From: Rufibacter sp. LB8
GTDB taxonomy: Bacteria; Bacteroidota; Bacteroidia; Cytophagales; Hymenobacteraceae
NCBI RefSeq assembly: GCF_014876185.1
Contig: NZ_JADALJ010000001.1
Location: forward strand, 2,213,501 to 2,277,500
Reading direction: 5' to 3'
DNA: 64,000 bases
Position numbers and translations under genes: made by a program. How positions within the stretch are numbered: position 1 is the stretch's first letter; the number at the start of each line of letters is the position of its first letter. Of this stretch, positions 51,856-62,100 are shown piece by piece. A model generated the notes under the pieces. It ran no database searches, was not told where the DNA came from, and saw only the letters and a list, made by a program, of their open reading frames with translations.

Positions 51856-52788
51856 TTAAATAAACAGCGAGCTGATGGAATCATGCGTGACCACGTTGCT
51901 GATGGCCCGTGCAAACAGGTCTGAGAACGTAAGCACCTTGATTTTATCACTCTGCTGGCGCAATGGAATAGTGTCTGAAATCACCAACTCCTCTAGCACA
52001 GAACTCTCAATGCGTTCGTAGGCCGGGCCCGACAACACACCGTGCGTGGCAATTGCGCGTACCGTTTTCGCGCCTTTGCCTTTCAATAGCTCAGCGGCTT
52101 TGGTGATGGTACCAGCAGTGTCTACCAGGTCATCTACCAATACCACATCCATGCCTTCCACGTCACCAATCACCTGCATAGAGGCAATCTCGTTGGCGCG
52201 CTTGCGGTGCTTGTCGCAGACTACCATCTCCACGCCAAATACTTTGGCGAAGCTTCTGGTTCTAACCACGCCCCCAACATCTGGCGAGGCGAAAATCAAA
52301 TCCTGGCCCAGGTTAAGGCTGCGCAGGTAGGGCACAAAAATGGCCGACCCATCCAGATGATCCACCGGAATGTCAAAGAAGCCCTGAATCTGACCGGCGT
52401 GTAAGTCACAGGTCATGAGGCGGTCAGCGCCTACGCACTGAATGGCGTTGGCCATCACTTTGGCGCCAATGGAAACCCGCGGCTTGTCTTTCCTGTCCTG
52501 GCGGGCATAGCCGTAATACGGCATCACCACAATCACCTTGTGCGCCGAGGCGCGCTTGGCCGCATCTACCAGCAGCATCAACTCCATTAAGTTGTCAGCG
52601 GGCGGAAACGTGGACTGAATCAAAAACACCTCACAACCGCGCACGCTCTCGTTGAAATGGACCGAGATTTCCCCGTCAGAAAAACGTTGAACCGTGATGT
52701 CACCAAGCGGAAGCCCGTAGGCATCAGCCACTTTTTCAGCGAAATAACGGGAGGCACTTCCAGAGAAAATCTTGACCGTAGGGTTCAT
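51856..52788 (-). CDS. prs: Ribose-phosphate pyrophosphokinase
   Basis: 310 residues. VKIFSGSASRYFAEKVADAY at the N-terminus, the flexible-loop and catalytic region YGYARQDRKDKPRVSIGAK, and the PRPP-binding loop VVLVDDLVDTAGTITKAAEL are all present. It makes PRPP for nucleotide, His and Trp synthesis, supplying the pathway that includes purL at the end of the window. Confidence 0.97.
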   Translation of the reverse strand: MNPTVKIFSGSASRYFAEKVADAYGLPLGDITVQRFSDGEISVHFNESVRGCEVFLIQSTFPPADNLMELMLLVDAAKRASAHKVIVVMPYYGYARQDRKDKPRVSIGAKVMANAIQCVGADRLMTCDLHAGQIQGFFDIPVDHLDGSAIFVPYLRSLNLGQDLIFASPDVGGVVRTRSFAKVFGVEMVVCDKHRKRANEIASMQVIGDVEGMDVVLVDDLVDTAGTITKAAELLKGKGAKTVRAIATHGVLSGPAYERIESSVLEELVISDTIPLRQQSDKIKVLTFSDLFARAISNVVTHDSISSLFI

Positions 52789-52817
52789 GTGGCAGGTGAG
52801 GTTGCTGAATGAAGGTG

Positions 52818-52848
52818 CAAAATTAGGGCTTAATTCCTTACCCTCAAA
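52818..52848 (-). promoter_or_regulatory. Promoter TTTG-N19-TAATTTTG for prs
   Basis: Minus strand: -33 TTTG at 52845-52848, -7 TAATTTTG at 52818-52825, 29 nt before the prs ATG. Matches consensus in both boxes and spacing. Confidence 0.78.
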
Positions 52849-52914
52849 CCACTAAGGCAAAAAATGCGCAGGAACTTTGAAATAATTAAATCCCTGAAAT
52901 ACATTTAGTTGCAC

Positions 52915-52954
52915 CCGTTTTTGGCCTAGTTTCCGGAAATGAAGCCAAAAACAG
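52915..52954. repeat. R1 palindrome copy 25
   Basis: CCGTTTTTGGCCTAGTTTC and GGAAATGAAGCCAAAAACAG. Confidence 0.83.
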
Positions 52955-53132
52955 ACATCCGTAGTAATACGAAGTCCCAAAAAAGAACAGGAATAGCTGG
53001 CAAACTGAAGCGACTGCCCTTTCGCAAAGAACCAACCCCTGCCCCTCCCAGGAGGGGAATTAGAATGCGTGCTATTTACAATGACTTCTACTTTTACAGG
53101 TTTTCCCCTCGGGTGGGTTCCTATACTGCGCC

Positions 53133-55808
53133 CTACAACTGCTGCATGCTGCCGGCGCCGGTTTTCACCATGCTTTTCACCGACGTAGCACAGCCAGCCG
53201 CCGCCGCACTTTTGCCCGGACCAGCGCCCATGATGCCTCCTTTGTGTACTTTGAAGGTGTTCCGTTTCTCCACCAATACCAGTTTGGCGGTTTTGGCCAC
53301 GCAGAGAAAACCACCGGCTTCTACCGTCACTGTGCTGCTGCCTTTGAACTGCACCTGCGCTTTGGCGGGCACCTGCAACACGCCGCCGCGCTGCACGGTG
53401 ATGCGCACATTGCTCACCTGCGCCGTGGGGACTTCCAGGGTTCCGCCGGCCAAGACCACAATATCAGCCGTGCCGGTGGCCAGAAGCGTTTGGGTTAGTT
53501 TCAGTTTGGTGCCTTTCCGTACTTCAATCCGGCTGCCGTTGCCCAGCGCCAAGGTAGGACCAGTTAAGGACACATTTGTTTCCTCAAATGCCACGAGAGA
53601 CTTGCCTTTCAGTTGGAACTGACTTCCTTTCTGCAGCTGCAGCTGGCTTTTGCCCTTCACCAGAAATACGGCGCCGCTCTCCAGCACCGCTTTGGCCTGG
53701 GGTTTAAGAATAAACGTGCTGCCCTGGTCCAGGACCACGGTAGAATTGGTTTCCTGGTGGAAAATGGTTTTGCCTTCGCAGGTGTAGGTTGTGGGGTTCA
53801 CCAATTCCTGGGTGCCGGGCAAGGGCCGATGCCGGTTGGGGGTACCGCTTTTGTTGATTTGCAAGGTAACGCCCTGGGCCACATTCACATCATAGCCGTT
53901 GGGTGCTCCGGGCACGGGCCGTTGCACCACATTGCCAGTGAAGCGCTGGTTTTTCCTGATGTGCGTATCATTGTATTTGATTTCCAGCTCGTATTCCTGC
54001 CCTGCATTCTTGCCGCCCGCGTCTGGCCTAATCGCTTTAATCACCACTGAGATGCCATTGAGGTAGAGCGGCGTCAGGGTCAGGTTGGGGTCATATTGCT
54101 GATAGGTTTGCAGCGGCACCACCACCGGGTTATATGAAAGGCCCACCCCCTGCCCCACCTGGTTGAATGCCACCGACGTGGAGCCTGGCACCTTGGGGTC
54201 ATAGGCGCCCACGTGCCCATAGGTCCATCGGCCGTTTTTCTTGTTCACCTGAAAGCCTTCCAGCTGCCCGCGCTGGTTCCAGTTGGTGTTGTAAGACAAG
54301 TTTCCATCCGAGGGTTTCAGGATTTTGCTGCCGTCTGCGGCCCATTCTGGGTTGTCATGCGGTACAATGCCCAAGTCATTGCCTCCGCTCAGCGGGTTGG
54401 GGGTTTGTTTCAGGCTGAGGTCGGCAATCCAGTTGTTCCACCAGCGCGGGTCCCGCATGAAGCTTTGCACGGTGTAGTCATGGTTTCCGGCGGCGTGCAG
54501 CATCTGAATACGGTTGGCGCGCTGCACAAAACTACCGGGGTTCTGGAGGTAATGGGAGTGGCGGGTGGGCGCCATGTCTTCTATGTACATGAAAAGGCCC
54601 TTCGGCACGTTTGGAATAGTGTCTGAGAGGCCGTCAATGCCGTAATGGTTGCGCTTGTCAAAGATGCTCACGCCCTGCCGGTTCTCAATCCAGAGATACT
54701 GCACGGGGTTGGTATGCGGAATGGCCACGCGCAGGGCTTGTTGGTAGCTGAGAAAATCGCGGAGCACCACGGGTTTGATTGGCGGCGTGGCGGGCGAAAT
54801 GTCATGACCGGGCAGAAGGTTCACCCAACCCAAATACCAGGCTTCCCAGGCGTTGCAGCTGAAAGACAGTTCACCCAGTTTCATCATGCCGTGCCCGTTG
54901 CCCACCTGAAACCGGTTGCCTACCACGCTGTTGGTGTTGAACGAATGCGGACTGTCAAACAACTCATGGGCCAGCTCATGGATGAACAGAACTTTCCAGT
55001 GGCTGGGACCGGTGTCAGCGGGCGTCATGTAGGTGAAGCCGGCGTTGGTGCCGTTCTTGGGGAAGAATTGGTAGTCTTTGCCGTCGGTGCCTTTGATGGA
55101 GAGTTCCTGGCCGGTGCCGTTGAAGATAGAATATGCGTTGCCGCCGTACGGAATGTTGCCCGGCCACACCATTTTGCCGTCTTTCTGCCAGTGCGTGCTC
55201 AGGCGGTACACCATCACCACATAATCTGGGACTTGGTCTGGGGCCGAGGCGCTGTTGTCATATTTATAGTTGGGTTTGTTGGTGCGGCGGTCATACTTAG
55301 ACCAGTCAATCTTGCCGTTGTACAGCTCTTTCACTTTCTCCATCACGCGCTGGTTGGCCTCTGCGAAGGAATTTAAGCCTGTGGGGTCTACATTAATACG
55401 CTCCGGCTGGCCCGTGGCCGGATTGGAAAGAATATCTGCCGTAACCCTGAATTTTCCGCCCGACATTTCATAGAAGTAGCGCGAGACCGAGGTGTTGTTG
55501 GGGTCCTGGTTATTGGGGAACTGGCTGTTCTGACTGAAGAAAAACGCATTTTGATTTCCGCCTCTGGGCGGGTCAAACCCAGATTGAATGGCGGTCATGG
55601 GCTCCGCGGGCCAATCTGATGCATTTTGTTTGCCCTCCGGCGAGTCAAATCCCGCAAAAATAATCAGAAACCGAAGATCGCCTTTGGGCGTGAACACTTT
55701 GCCGTAGGTAGAGGATACCGCCGGGGCAGCCGGTTTACCTGACGTTTGGGCAAAGCTGGGAACCGCCAAAAAAGCCAGGCACACAGAAAGCAAAAGAAGA
55801 AATCGCAT
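53133..55808 (-). CDS. Secreted M6-like zinc metalloprotease with a beta-repeat C-terminal region
   Basis: 891 residues from the ATG at 55808, five codons into the longest frame, where the signal peptide begins (LLLLSVCLAFLAVPSFAQ). The zinc motif HELAH (277-281) is followed by ELFDSPHSF. It departs from the M6 pattern HExxHxxGxxD, with Phe284 in place of Gly and Asp285/His288 as possible third ligands. CNAWEAWYLGWV downstream is like the M6 W/K-LGW segment. The last ~200 residues are short beta repeats (GSTFILKPQAKAVLES, GSRIEVRKGTKLKLTQ) suggesting a beta-helix. There is no T9SS sorting domain. Confidence 0.78.
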   Translation of the reverse strand: MRFLLLLSVCLAFLAVPSFAQTSGKPAAPAVSSTYGKVFTPKGDLRFLIIFAGFDSPEGKQNASDWPAEPMTAIQSGFDPPRGGNQNAFFFSQNSQFPNNQDPNNTSVSRYFYEMSGGKFRVTADILSNPATGQPERINVDPTGLNSFAEANQRVMEKVKELYNGKIDWSKYDRRTNKPNYKYDNSASAPDQVPDYVVMVYRLSTHWQKDGKMVWPGNIPYGGNAYSIFNGTGQELSIKGTDGKDYQFFPKNGTNAGFTYMTPADTGPSHWKVLFIHELAHELFDSPHSFNTNSVVGNRFQVGNGHGMMKLGELSFSCNAWEAWYLGWVNLLPGHDISPATPPIKPVVLRDFLSYQQALRVAIPHTNPVQYLWIENRQGVSIFDKRNHYGIDGLSDTIPNVPKGLFMYIEDMAPTRHSHYLQNPGSFVQRANRIQMLHAAGNHDYTVQSFMRDPRWWNNWIADLSLKQTPNPLSGGNDLGIVPHDNPEWAADGSKILKPSDGNLSYNTNWNQRGQLEGFQVNKKNGRWTYGHVGAYDPKVPGSTSVAFNQVGQGVGLSYNPVVVPLQTYQQYDPNLTLTPLYLNGISVVIKAIRPDAGGKNAGQEYELEIKYNDTHIRKNQRFTGNVVQRPVPGAPNGYDVNVAQGVTLQINKSGTPNRHRPLPGTQELVNPTTYTCEGKTIFHQETNSTVVLDQGSTFILKPQAKAVLESGAVFLVKGKSQLQLQKGSQFQLKGKSLVAFEETNVSLTGPTLALGNGSRIEVRKGTKLKLTQTLLATGTADIVVLAGGTLEVPTAQVSNVRITVQRGGVLQVPAKAQVQFKGSSTVTVEAGGFLCVAKTAKLVLVEKRNTFKVHKGGIMGAGPGKSAAAAGCATSVKSMVKTGAGSMQQL

Positions 55809-55838
55809 GCGGCAAGATAACACTTCTGGATTTGCTTT

Positions 55839-55878
55839 CCGTTTTCGGGCTCATTTCTGGAAATGAAGCCAAAAACGG
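55839..55878. repeat. R1 palindrome copy 26
   Basis: CCGTTTTCGGGCTCATTTC and GAAATGAAGCCAAAAACGG, between two minus-strand genes. Confidence 0.87.
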
Positions 55879-55980
55879 AAATAGTCTTCGGTGGCCCTGC
55901 TATTTATAATCCGTAGTTTGGGATGGCTGAGAGCGGAATAGAATTCGTGCGGAATGTATTCTGTTGAACACGCCAGCAAT

Positions 55981-57057
55981 TTACCCGGAACGCCTTCCCG
56001 AGGACAGTTTTTCGCCTGATGTTGCTGGTGCGCCTTCCACGTTCCGTTTAGATGAATTTCTGGGAATCAGGATTGGGTCCAGCACTATGCGGGCCGGCAC
56101 TTTGGAATAGAACGAATCTCCTTCAATCAAAGATAAAAACAGCCGGGCCGTCTCTTCGCCCATTTTAATGGTCTGTTGGTCAACGGTTGACAAAGACGGG
56201 CTCACGAACGCCCCGAACGCCTCATTGGCAAAACCCATCACCCCAACTTCCTGTGGCACTTTATAGCCCAGCTCCTGCAATTGCTGCAGTGCGCCCATGG
56301 CAGTGTAGTCTTCGGCGGCAAAAATAGCATCAAACAACGTGTTGCTTTCCAGCAGCGCCGCCACGGTGGTTTTCCCTAATTCCAACGATAGGTTTCCTGC
56401 ATACACCCACGCCGCCTGGGGCTGCACGCCAAACTCCAGCAAGGCAGCCTCATAGCCCCGTTTCCTTTCGCTGAAAATGGTTAATTCTTTTTCTGAGGTA
56501 ATATGGACGATTTTTTTATAGCCCTGCTCCAGCAAATGGCGCGTCGCCAAATACCCGCCTTGAAAGTCATTGATGGTGACCGAAGGAACCGACAACTGCT
56601 GAATGGCCCGGTCAAAGAACAACAGCGGAATCTGCCGTTTTCTGAGGTCTCCGTAAAACTCGGTTTGCCTTTCCTCCGCTGACACAGACGCCAGAATGCC
56701 ATCTACCATAGATTTCAGGAACGTATCCACGCCTTTCTGTTCCTGCTGCAGAGATTCGCCAGTTTGGTACAACAGCACGCTGTAGCCGTTTTCATTCATG
56801 ACTTTTTCAATGCCATGCACCACCGAACTGAAGAAACTGGTATCTAAACTTGGGATGATGATGCCGATCACGTGGCTTTTGCCGGAGCGCAACGTGGAGG
56901 CGAGTTTGTTTTGCCGATAGTTTAACTTCTTGGCCATCTCCAACACCGCCGCCTTGGTAGCCACGCTAATGCCTGGGTGGTCATTTAAGGCGCGCGCTAC
57001 CGTTGAGAAAGTAACATCCAATTCATTGGCGATATCATGTATGGTTGTTTTTTTCAC
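55981..57057 (-). CDS. LacI-family transcriptional regulator, probably of xylose genes
   Basis: 358 residues. The N-terminal LacI helix-turn-helix (TTIHDIANELDVTFSTVARA) is followed by a periplasmic-binding-protein-like effector domain (IGIIIPSLDTSFFSSVVHGI to about 340). It is divergent from xylB across 669 bp that contain an 18-bp palindromic operator, so it likely represses the xylose operon and releases it on binding a sugar. A TACCTTTA sequence on the minus strand upstream may be its -7 box. A Cre-like global role is possible but less likely given the position. Confidence 0.88.
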   Translation of the reverse strand: MKKTTIHDIANELDVTFSTVARALNDHPGISVATKAAVLEMAKKLNYRQNKLASTLRSGKSHVIGIIIPSLDTSFFSSVVHGIEKVMNENGYSVLLYQTGESLQQEQKGVDTFLKSMVDGILASVSAEERQTEFYGDLRKRQIPLLFFDRAIQQLSVPSVTINDFQGGYLATRHLLEQGYKKIVHITSEKELTIFSERKRGYEAALLEFGVQPQAAWVYAGNLSLELGKTTVAALLESNTLFDAIFAAEDYTAMGALQQLQELGYKVPQEVGVMGFANEAFGAFVSPSLSTVDQQTIKMGEETARLFLSLIEGDSFYSKVPARIVLDPILIPRNSSKRNVEGAPATSGEKLSSGRRSG

Positions 57058-57245
57058 AAGACTCTATAGTATGATAGGAGAAGAAACCGGTATTGAAATG
57101 TAAAGGTAAGATTTGGCAACAGAAAGCGTAACCCAACCTGCGGCCTTACAAGAAAACTTTCATGAATGTCTGCCTTATGGTGGAACATATATTCTTGAAT
57201 TGGTTCACGCAGCTATTTTACTCAAGATTTCCCCTCTATGCGTTT

Positions 57246-57285
57246 CCGTTTTCGGGCTCATTTTCAGAAATGAGCCCGAAAACGG
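57246..57285. repeat. R1 palindrome copy 27
   Basis: CCGTTTTCGGGCTCATTTT and AGAAATGAGCCCGAAAACGG; identical in its arms to copy 8. Confidence 0.92.
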
Positions 57286-57630
57286 AAATCACAAGCAAGC
57301 CACCGCTCTCCTAAAACGTCCTTCCCAGAAAATTACATCTCGCTTTAATTTCGAAAAAGGAATTAATCAAAAACCACACAGTGCAGGCAGCGGAAGACAA
57401 TAGTCATGAACTTGGCCGTGGTCTTTCCATATTTATACCCGATGCTGATTATTTAATAATTTTAATAAGTAATCAGGTAAATGAAACCGATTGCAATTAT
57501 TTTGCAAAACCTGTTGGTTCTTCAATAACTTTTAATATTTTTGACTGAAAGACGCACTTTCAACTAAATCTTATAAAATCTTCCTGCTTTGGCACTGGGA
57601 ATTTTCGAATTCCCAAAATTTAGATAAAGT

Positions 57631-57648
57631 TATGCCAACGTTGGCATA
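57631..57648. promoter_or_regulatory. LacI-type operator TATGCCAACGTTGGCATA
   Basis: Perfect 18-bp palindrome with the central CG typical of LacI-family operators, 78 bp upstream of xylB. Probably the binding site of the adjacent divergent regulator. Confidence 0.75.
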
Positions 57649-57726
57649 AAGAAGAAAACGAAAGAAAATTACCAGAAGGAAACCTTACCCAAATTCCCGA
57701 AACACAACCTTAACCAACCTTATTCT

Positions 57727-59208
57727 ATGCTCTTACTTGGAATCGACATTGGTACTTCTTCAATCAAAGTCTCGGTGGTGGATTCACAATCGCAGAAAAG
57801 CCTCGCGGCCGCGCAATACCCAGACGAAGAGTCTAAAATCACCGCCTTGCAGCCGGGTTGGGCAGAGCAATCGCCGGAGATGTGGTGGGAACATGCACAG
57901 CAGGCTATTTTAAAGGTCAACGCTTCTGGCACCTACAACCCGCAGGACATTGGCGCCATTGGCATTGCCTACCAGATGCACGGCCTAGTCATTGTTGACC
58001 AAAACCAGCAAGTGCTCCGCGACTCTATTATTTGGTGTGATAGCCGGGCGGTGCCCTACGGCACTGGCGCCTTTGACCACATTGGGCATGAGAAAAGCCT
58101 TTCCCGGCTTTTAAACTCTCCCGGCAACTTCACCGCCGCCAAGCTGGCCTGGGTGAAAGACAAGGAACCGCAGACCTTCCAAAAAATTCACAAGGTCATG
58201 CTCCCCGGCGACTTTATTAGCATGAAACTCACCGGCGAAATCACCACCAGCGCCTCTGCCCTCTCGGAAGGCATTTTCTGGGATTTTCAGAAAGATGAAG
58301 TGTCCCAGGATGTCCTGGACTACTTCGGGTTCAGCCACAACATCATTCCAGACATCAGGCCGCTTTTCTCCTCTCACGGTGAAGTAACCGCCGCGGTGGC
58401 GGAGAAACTTAATCTAAAAAAGGGAATTCCGGTGGCCTATAAATCCGGGGACCAGCCCAACAACGCCTTGTCTTTGAATGTGTTGAACCCTGGGGAAGTA
58501 GCCGCAACAGCAGGTACATCCGGTGTCATCTATGGCGTAAGTGACCAACTGGTGCACGACTCGCAGTCACGGGTGAACACGTTTGCGCACGTCAATTATG
58601 CCACCAATCAGAAACGGGTTGGAGTGTTGCTGTGCATCAATGGAACTGGCATCTTGAATAGCTGGTCCAAGAACAACCTGGCCGCCGGGCAGTCTTATCA
58701 TGACATGAACGCCAAAGCCAGCGAAATTAACATTGGCAGCGACGGTTTGCGCATCATGCCTTTCGGGAACGGGGCCGAGCGCATCTTGAACAACAAAATC
58801 ATTGGTACGCACTTCCACAACATTGACCTGAACCTGCACACCCAGGCGCATATCTTTAGGGCTATTCAGGAAGGCATTGCCTTTTCCTTTCGGTACGGCC
58901 TAGACATTATGCGGGAGAATGGCATGAACCCCAAGGTAATCAGAGCCGGAAAAGCCAACCTGTTCCAGAGCAAGCTGTTTGCCGAGGCCTTCGTGAATGC
59001 CACCCATGTACCGGTAGAACTTTACCAGAATGACGGCAGCGTGGGGGCCGCCCTGGGCGCTGGCATTGGCGCCGGAATCTTCGATTCCCCAGAAGAAGCC
59101 TTCCAGTATTTTGAGCCGGTAGAATTGGTGGAGCCTACTCTTATAGACCAGTATGAACCCGCCTACCAAAACTGGAAAACCTTTTTAGAGAAACACTTAC
59201 AGAACTAA
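57727..59208 (+). CDS. xylB: Xylulokinase
   Basis: 493 residues, normal for FGGY kinases. The N-terminal [18 protein letters not shown] phosphate-binding motif, the xylulose-site region [15 protein letters not shown] and [10 protein letters not shown] are present. It phosphorylates D-xylulose to xylulose 5-phosphate. First gene of the operon; xylA follows after 25 bp. Confidence 0.95.
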   Translation: MLLLGIDIGTSSIKVSVVDSQSQKSLAAAQYPDEESKITALQPGWAEQSPEMWWEHAQQAILKVNASGTYNPQDIGAIGIAYQMHGLVIVDQNQQVLRDSIIWCDSRAVPYGTGAFDHIGHEKSLSRLLNSPGNFTAAKLAWVKDKEPQTFQKIHKVMLPGDFISMKLTGEITTSASALSEGIFWDFQKDEVSQDVLDYFGFSHNIIPDIRPLFSSHGEVTAAVAEKLNLKKGIPVAYKSGDQPNNALSLNVLNPGEVAATAGTSGVIYGVSDQLVHDSQSRVNTFAHVNYATNQKRVGVLLCINGTGILNSWSKNNLAAGQSYHDMNAKASEINIGSDGLRIMPFGNGAERILNNKIIGTHFHNIDLNLHTQAHIFRAIQEGIAFSFRYGLDIMRENGMNPKVIRAGKANLFQSKLFAEAFVNATHVPVELYQNDGSVGAALGAGIGAGIFDSPEEAFQYFEPVELVEPTLIDQYEPAYQNWKTFLEKHLQN

Positions 59209-59233
59209 TCTTTTACAATCAATACTTTTTATC

Positions 59234-60565
59234 ATGGCAAATCTGACTTTAGGAGACAAAGAATTTTTTAAAGGAATTGGACAAATAAAATTTGAAGGGC
59301 TGGAGTCTGACAACCCGCTGGCTTTCCGGTGGTATGACGAAAACCGCGTGGTGGCCGGCAAGACATTAAAAGACCATTTGAAGTTTGCCGTGGCGTACTG
59401 GCACTCTTTCAATGCCAACGGTTCTGACCCTTTCGGTGGCCCTACCCTCAATTTTGCTTGGGATGAAAGTTCAGATGTGATTACCCGCGCCAAAGCCAAG
59501 ATGGACGCCGCTTTTGAGTTCACCACTAAAATAGGCATGCCTTATTACTGCTTCCATGATGTAGACGTGGTGGATTATGGCAATGACATTGCTGAGAACG
59601 AGCGCCGCCTGCAGACCATGGTGGAGTACGCCAAGCAAAAGCAAGCCGCCAGCGGCGTGAAACTGCTGTGGGGCACGGCCAATGTGTTCTCGCACCAGCG
59701 CTACATGAACGGGGCTTCTACCAACCCAGATTTCCATGTGCTGGCCCACGCCGGTGCCCAAGTGAAAGCCGCCTTAGATGCCACCATTGCCCTAGATGGC
59801 GAAAATTATGTATTCTGGGGAGGCAGAGAAGGTTACATGACCCTGCTCAACACCAACATGAAACGGGAGCAAGAGCACTTTGCCCGCTTCCTGCATACCG
59901 CTAAAGATTATGCCCGCGCCCAAGGCTTTAAAGGTGCTTTCTTTATTGAGCCCAAGCCCATGGAGCCTACCAAGCACCAGTATGACTATGACTGCGCCAC
60001 AGTGATAGGCTTCCTGCGCCAGCATGACCTCTTAGGTGACTTCAAAATCAACATTGAGGTTAACCACGCAACCCTGGCGGGCCATACGTTCCAGCATGAA
60101 TTACAGGTGGCCGCAGATGCCGGCGTGCTGGGCTCCATTGACGCCAACCGCGGCGACTACCAGAACGGCTGGGACACCGACCAGTTCCCCAACAACTTAA
60201 ATGAATTAACGGAGGCAATGCTTGTCTTCTTAGAAGCGGGCGGGTTGCAAGGCGGTGGCGTGAACTTTGACGCCAAAATCAGAAGAAACTCCTCTGACCC
60301 AAAAGACCTGTTCTACGCCCACATTGGCGGAGCCGATACATTTGCCCGCGCCCTGATCACTGCAGACAACATCCTACAGAACTCTGACTTCCTCAAAGTG
60401 CGCGAAGAGCGTTACTCTTCCTTTGACAACGGCAAGGGAAAAGAGTTTGAGAACGGCAAATTGTCTTTGGAAGACCTGCGAGCCTATGCCGTTGAAAACG
60501 GTGAGCCAGAAGTCCGCAGCGGCCGCCAGGAATACCTGGAGAATCTGATCAACCGGTTTATCTAA
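59234..60565 (+). CDS. xylA: Xylose isomerase
   Basis: 443 residues, the class II length. The active-site His lies in [11 protein letters not shown], the metal-site segments are [17 protein letters not shown] and [13 protein letters not shown], and VFWGGREGY is the family signature. It converts D-xylose to D-xylulose, upstream of XylB. The symporter gene follows after 33 bp. Confidence 0.97.
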   Translation: MANLTLGDKEFFKGIGQIKFEGLESDNPLAFRWYDENRVVAGKTLKDHLKFAVAYWHSFNANGSDPFGGPTLNFAWDESSDVITRAKAKMDAAFEFTTKIGMPYYCFHDVDVVDYGNDIAENERRLQTMVEYAKQKQAASGVKLLWGTANVFSHQRYMNGASTNPDFHVLAHAGAQVKAALDATIALDGENYVFWGGREGYMTLLNTNMKREQEHFARFLHTAKDYARAQGFKGAFFIEPKPMEPTKHQYDYDCATVIGFLRQHDLLGDFKINIEVNHATLAGHTFQHELQVAADAGVLGSIDANRGDYQNGWDTDQFPNNLNELTEAMLVFLEAGGLQGGGVNFDAKIRRNSSDPKDLFYAHIGGADTFARALITADNILQNSDFLKVREERYSSFDNGKGKEFENGKLSLEDLRAYAVENGEPEVRSGRQEYLENLINRFI

Positions 60566-60598
60566 GCCTTTCACTCACAAACCCTTTTTTCTTTTCCT

Positions 60599-62053
60599 AT
60601 GATCAAGAACGAAAAAGTAACAACGGGCCAGAACTTGCCTTACATAGCCGGAATAACTTTGATTGCCACGTTAGGCGGTTTGTTGTTTGGGTATGACACT
60701 GCGGTTATCTCTGGTGCAGAAAAATCTGTGCAAGCGTATTTGATTACCGGCCAGGGCCTCAGTACCTGGGTGCACGGGGTCACCATCTCCAGTGCTTTGA
60801 TTGGCTGCATTCTAGGCGGGGCGGTGTCTGGCCTTTTCTCCTCCAGGCTTGGCCGCAAGAAAACGCTGATCATTGCCGCGGTTCTTTTCTTATTGTCGGC
60901 CCTGGGTTCTGGCTATCCTGAGTTCTTGTTCTTTGAAGAAGGGAAACCCACCATGGGTCTGCTGTACATGTTCAATTTTTACCGCATTATAGGTGGCATT
61001 GGCGTTGGGCTGGCCTCAGCGGTGTGCCCGGTCTATATAGGTGAGATTGCCCCGGCTAACCTGCGGGGGCGCCTGGTTTCTCTGAACCAGTTTGCCATCA
61101 TCTTCGGGATGCTGATTGTGTACTTCGTGAATTGGGGCATTGCCAATGGCCAAAACATTGAATGGTTAAACGAAACCGGCTGGCGGTACATGTTTTTGTC
61201 AGAAGCTATTCCAGCCGCCCTTTTTGGTGTCCTGCTGTTTTTCGTACCAGAATCACCCCGGTACTTGAGCATGGTGAACAGAGATGAGGAAGCTCTGCAA
61301 ATCTTGACCAAAGTAAACGGAAGCGTGAACGCCAGAACCATTTTCGCGGAGATTAAACAGACTGTGGAGCACCATTCGGGCAAGCTGTATTCTTATGGCA
61401 AAACGGTCATCATCATTGGTATTCTTCTTTCGGTTTTCCAGCAGTTTGTGGGTATCAATGTAGCCTTGTACTATGCGCCCCGCATTTTTGAGAGCATGGG
61501 TGCCGGGAAAGATGCGTCTATGCTACAGACGGTGGTAATGGGCGTGGTCAACGTGCTATTCACGGTGTTGGCCATCATGACCGTGGACAGATGGGGTAGA
61601 AAACCACTCTTAATGGTAGGATCTGTAGGCATGGCCATTGGCATGTTTGCCATCTCCGGACTTGCCTATTATGAAGTGATAGGCATTAGCACATTGGTCT
61701 TCATCATTATCTACACGGCTTCTTTCATGATGTCCTGGGGACCTATTTGCTGGGTATTGATTTCAGAGATATTCCCTAATAAAATAAGAGGGAAAGCGGT
61801 GGCGGTGGCCGTGGCTGCACAATGGGCGGCCAACTATTTCATCTCAGCCACCTACCCTTCCATGATGGAGTTCAGCGGTGCCTTTACCTATGGCTTTTAC
61901 GGCGTCATGAGTGTGCTGTCACTGCTGTTTGTTTGGAAAATGATACCAGAAACCAAAGGCAAGTCTTTGGAAGAACTGGAATCTCTGTGGCAAAACAGCC
62001 CAGACGTGCCAACTGTAAAATCAAATGTGCTTACGCCAACAACCACTATTTAA
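60599..62053 (+). CDS. xylE: Sugar:H+ symporter, XylE-like (MFS sugar porter)
   Basis: 484 residues with 12 membrane segments. Sugar-porter motifs are present: GGLLFGYDTAVISGAEKS, SSRLGRKKTL, the PESPRYL motif after helix 6, QQFVGINVALYYAPRIFES and PETKGKSLEELE at the end. Its position after xylB and xylA makes xylose the probable substrate. Last gene of the operon, followed by a terminator-like hairpin. Confidence 0.92.
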   Translation: MIKNEKVTTGQNLPYIAGITLIATLGGLLFGYDTAVISGAEKSVQAYLITGQGLSTWVHGVTISSALIGCILGGAVSGLFSSRLGRKKTLIIAAVLFLLSALGSGYPEFLFFEEGKPTMGLLYMFNFYRIIGGIGVGLASAVCPVYIGEIAPANLRGRLVSLNQFAIIFGMLIVYFVNWGIANGQNIEWLNETGWRYMFLSEAIPAALFGVLLFFVPESPRYLSMVNRDEEALQILTKVNGSVNARTIFAEIKQTVEHHSGKLYSYGKTVIIIGILLSVFQQFVGINVALYYAPRIFESMGAGKDASMLQTVVMGVVNVLFTVLAIMTVDRWGRKPLLMVGSVGMAIGMFAISGLAYYEVIGISTLVFIIIYTASFMMSWGPICWVLISEIFPNKIRGKAVAVAVAAQWAANYFISATYPSMMEFSGAFTYGFYGVMSVLSLLFVWKMIPETKGKSLEELESLWQNSPDVPTVKSNVLTPTTTI

Positions 62054-62061
62054 TAGGTAGC

Positions 62062-62100
62062 GCCTGCCCTGTTCCTCCAGAACATAGGCAGGCCTTTTTA
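62062..62100 (+). terminator. Candidate terminator of the xylose operon
   Basis: GCCTGCC and GGCAGGC with an 18-nt loop, followed by CTTTTTA. It overlaps the first codons of the GH5 remnant, so it may be partly fortuitous. Confidence 0.5.

Larger units (their letters stand above)
52789..53132. other. Intergenic region with the prs promoter and R1 copy 25
   Basis: 344 bp. Apart from the promoter and R1, a GCCCCTCCCAGGAGGGGAATT patch near 53040 is the only structure I see. Confidence 0.65.
57058..57726. other. Divergent control region of the xylose operon
   Basis: 669 bp between the regulator and xylB, with R1 copy 27 in the first half and the operator in the second. AT-rich from about 57430 on. 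No TAnnTTTG box is clear on the plus strand. Confidence 0.65.
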
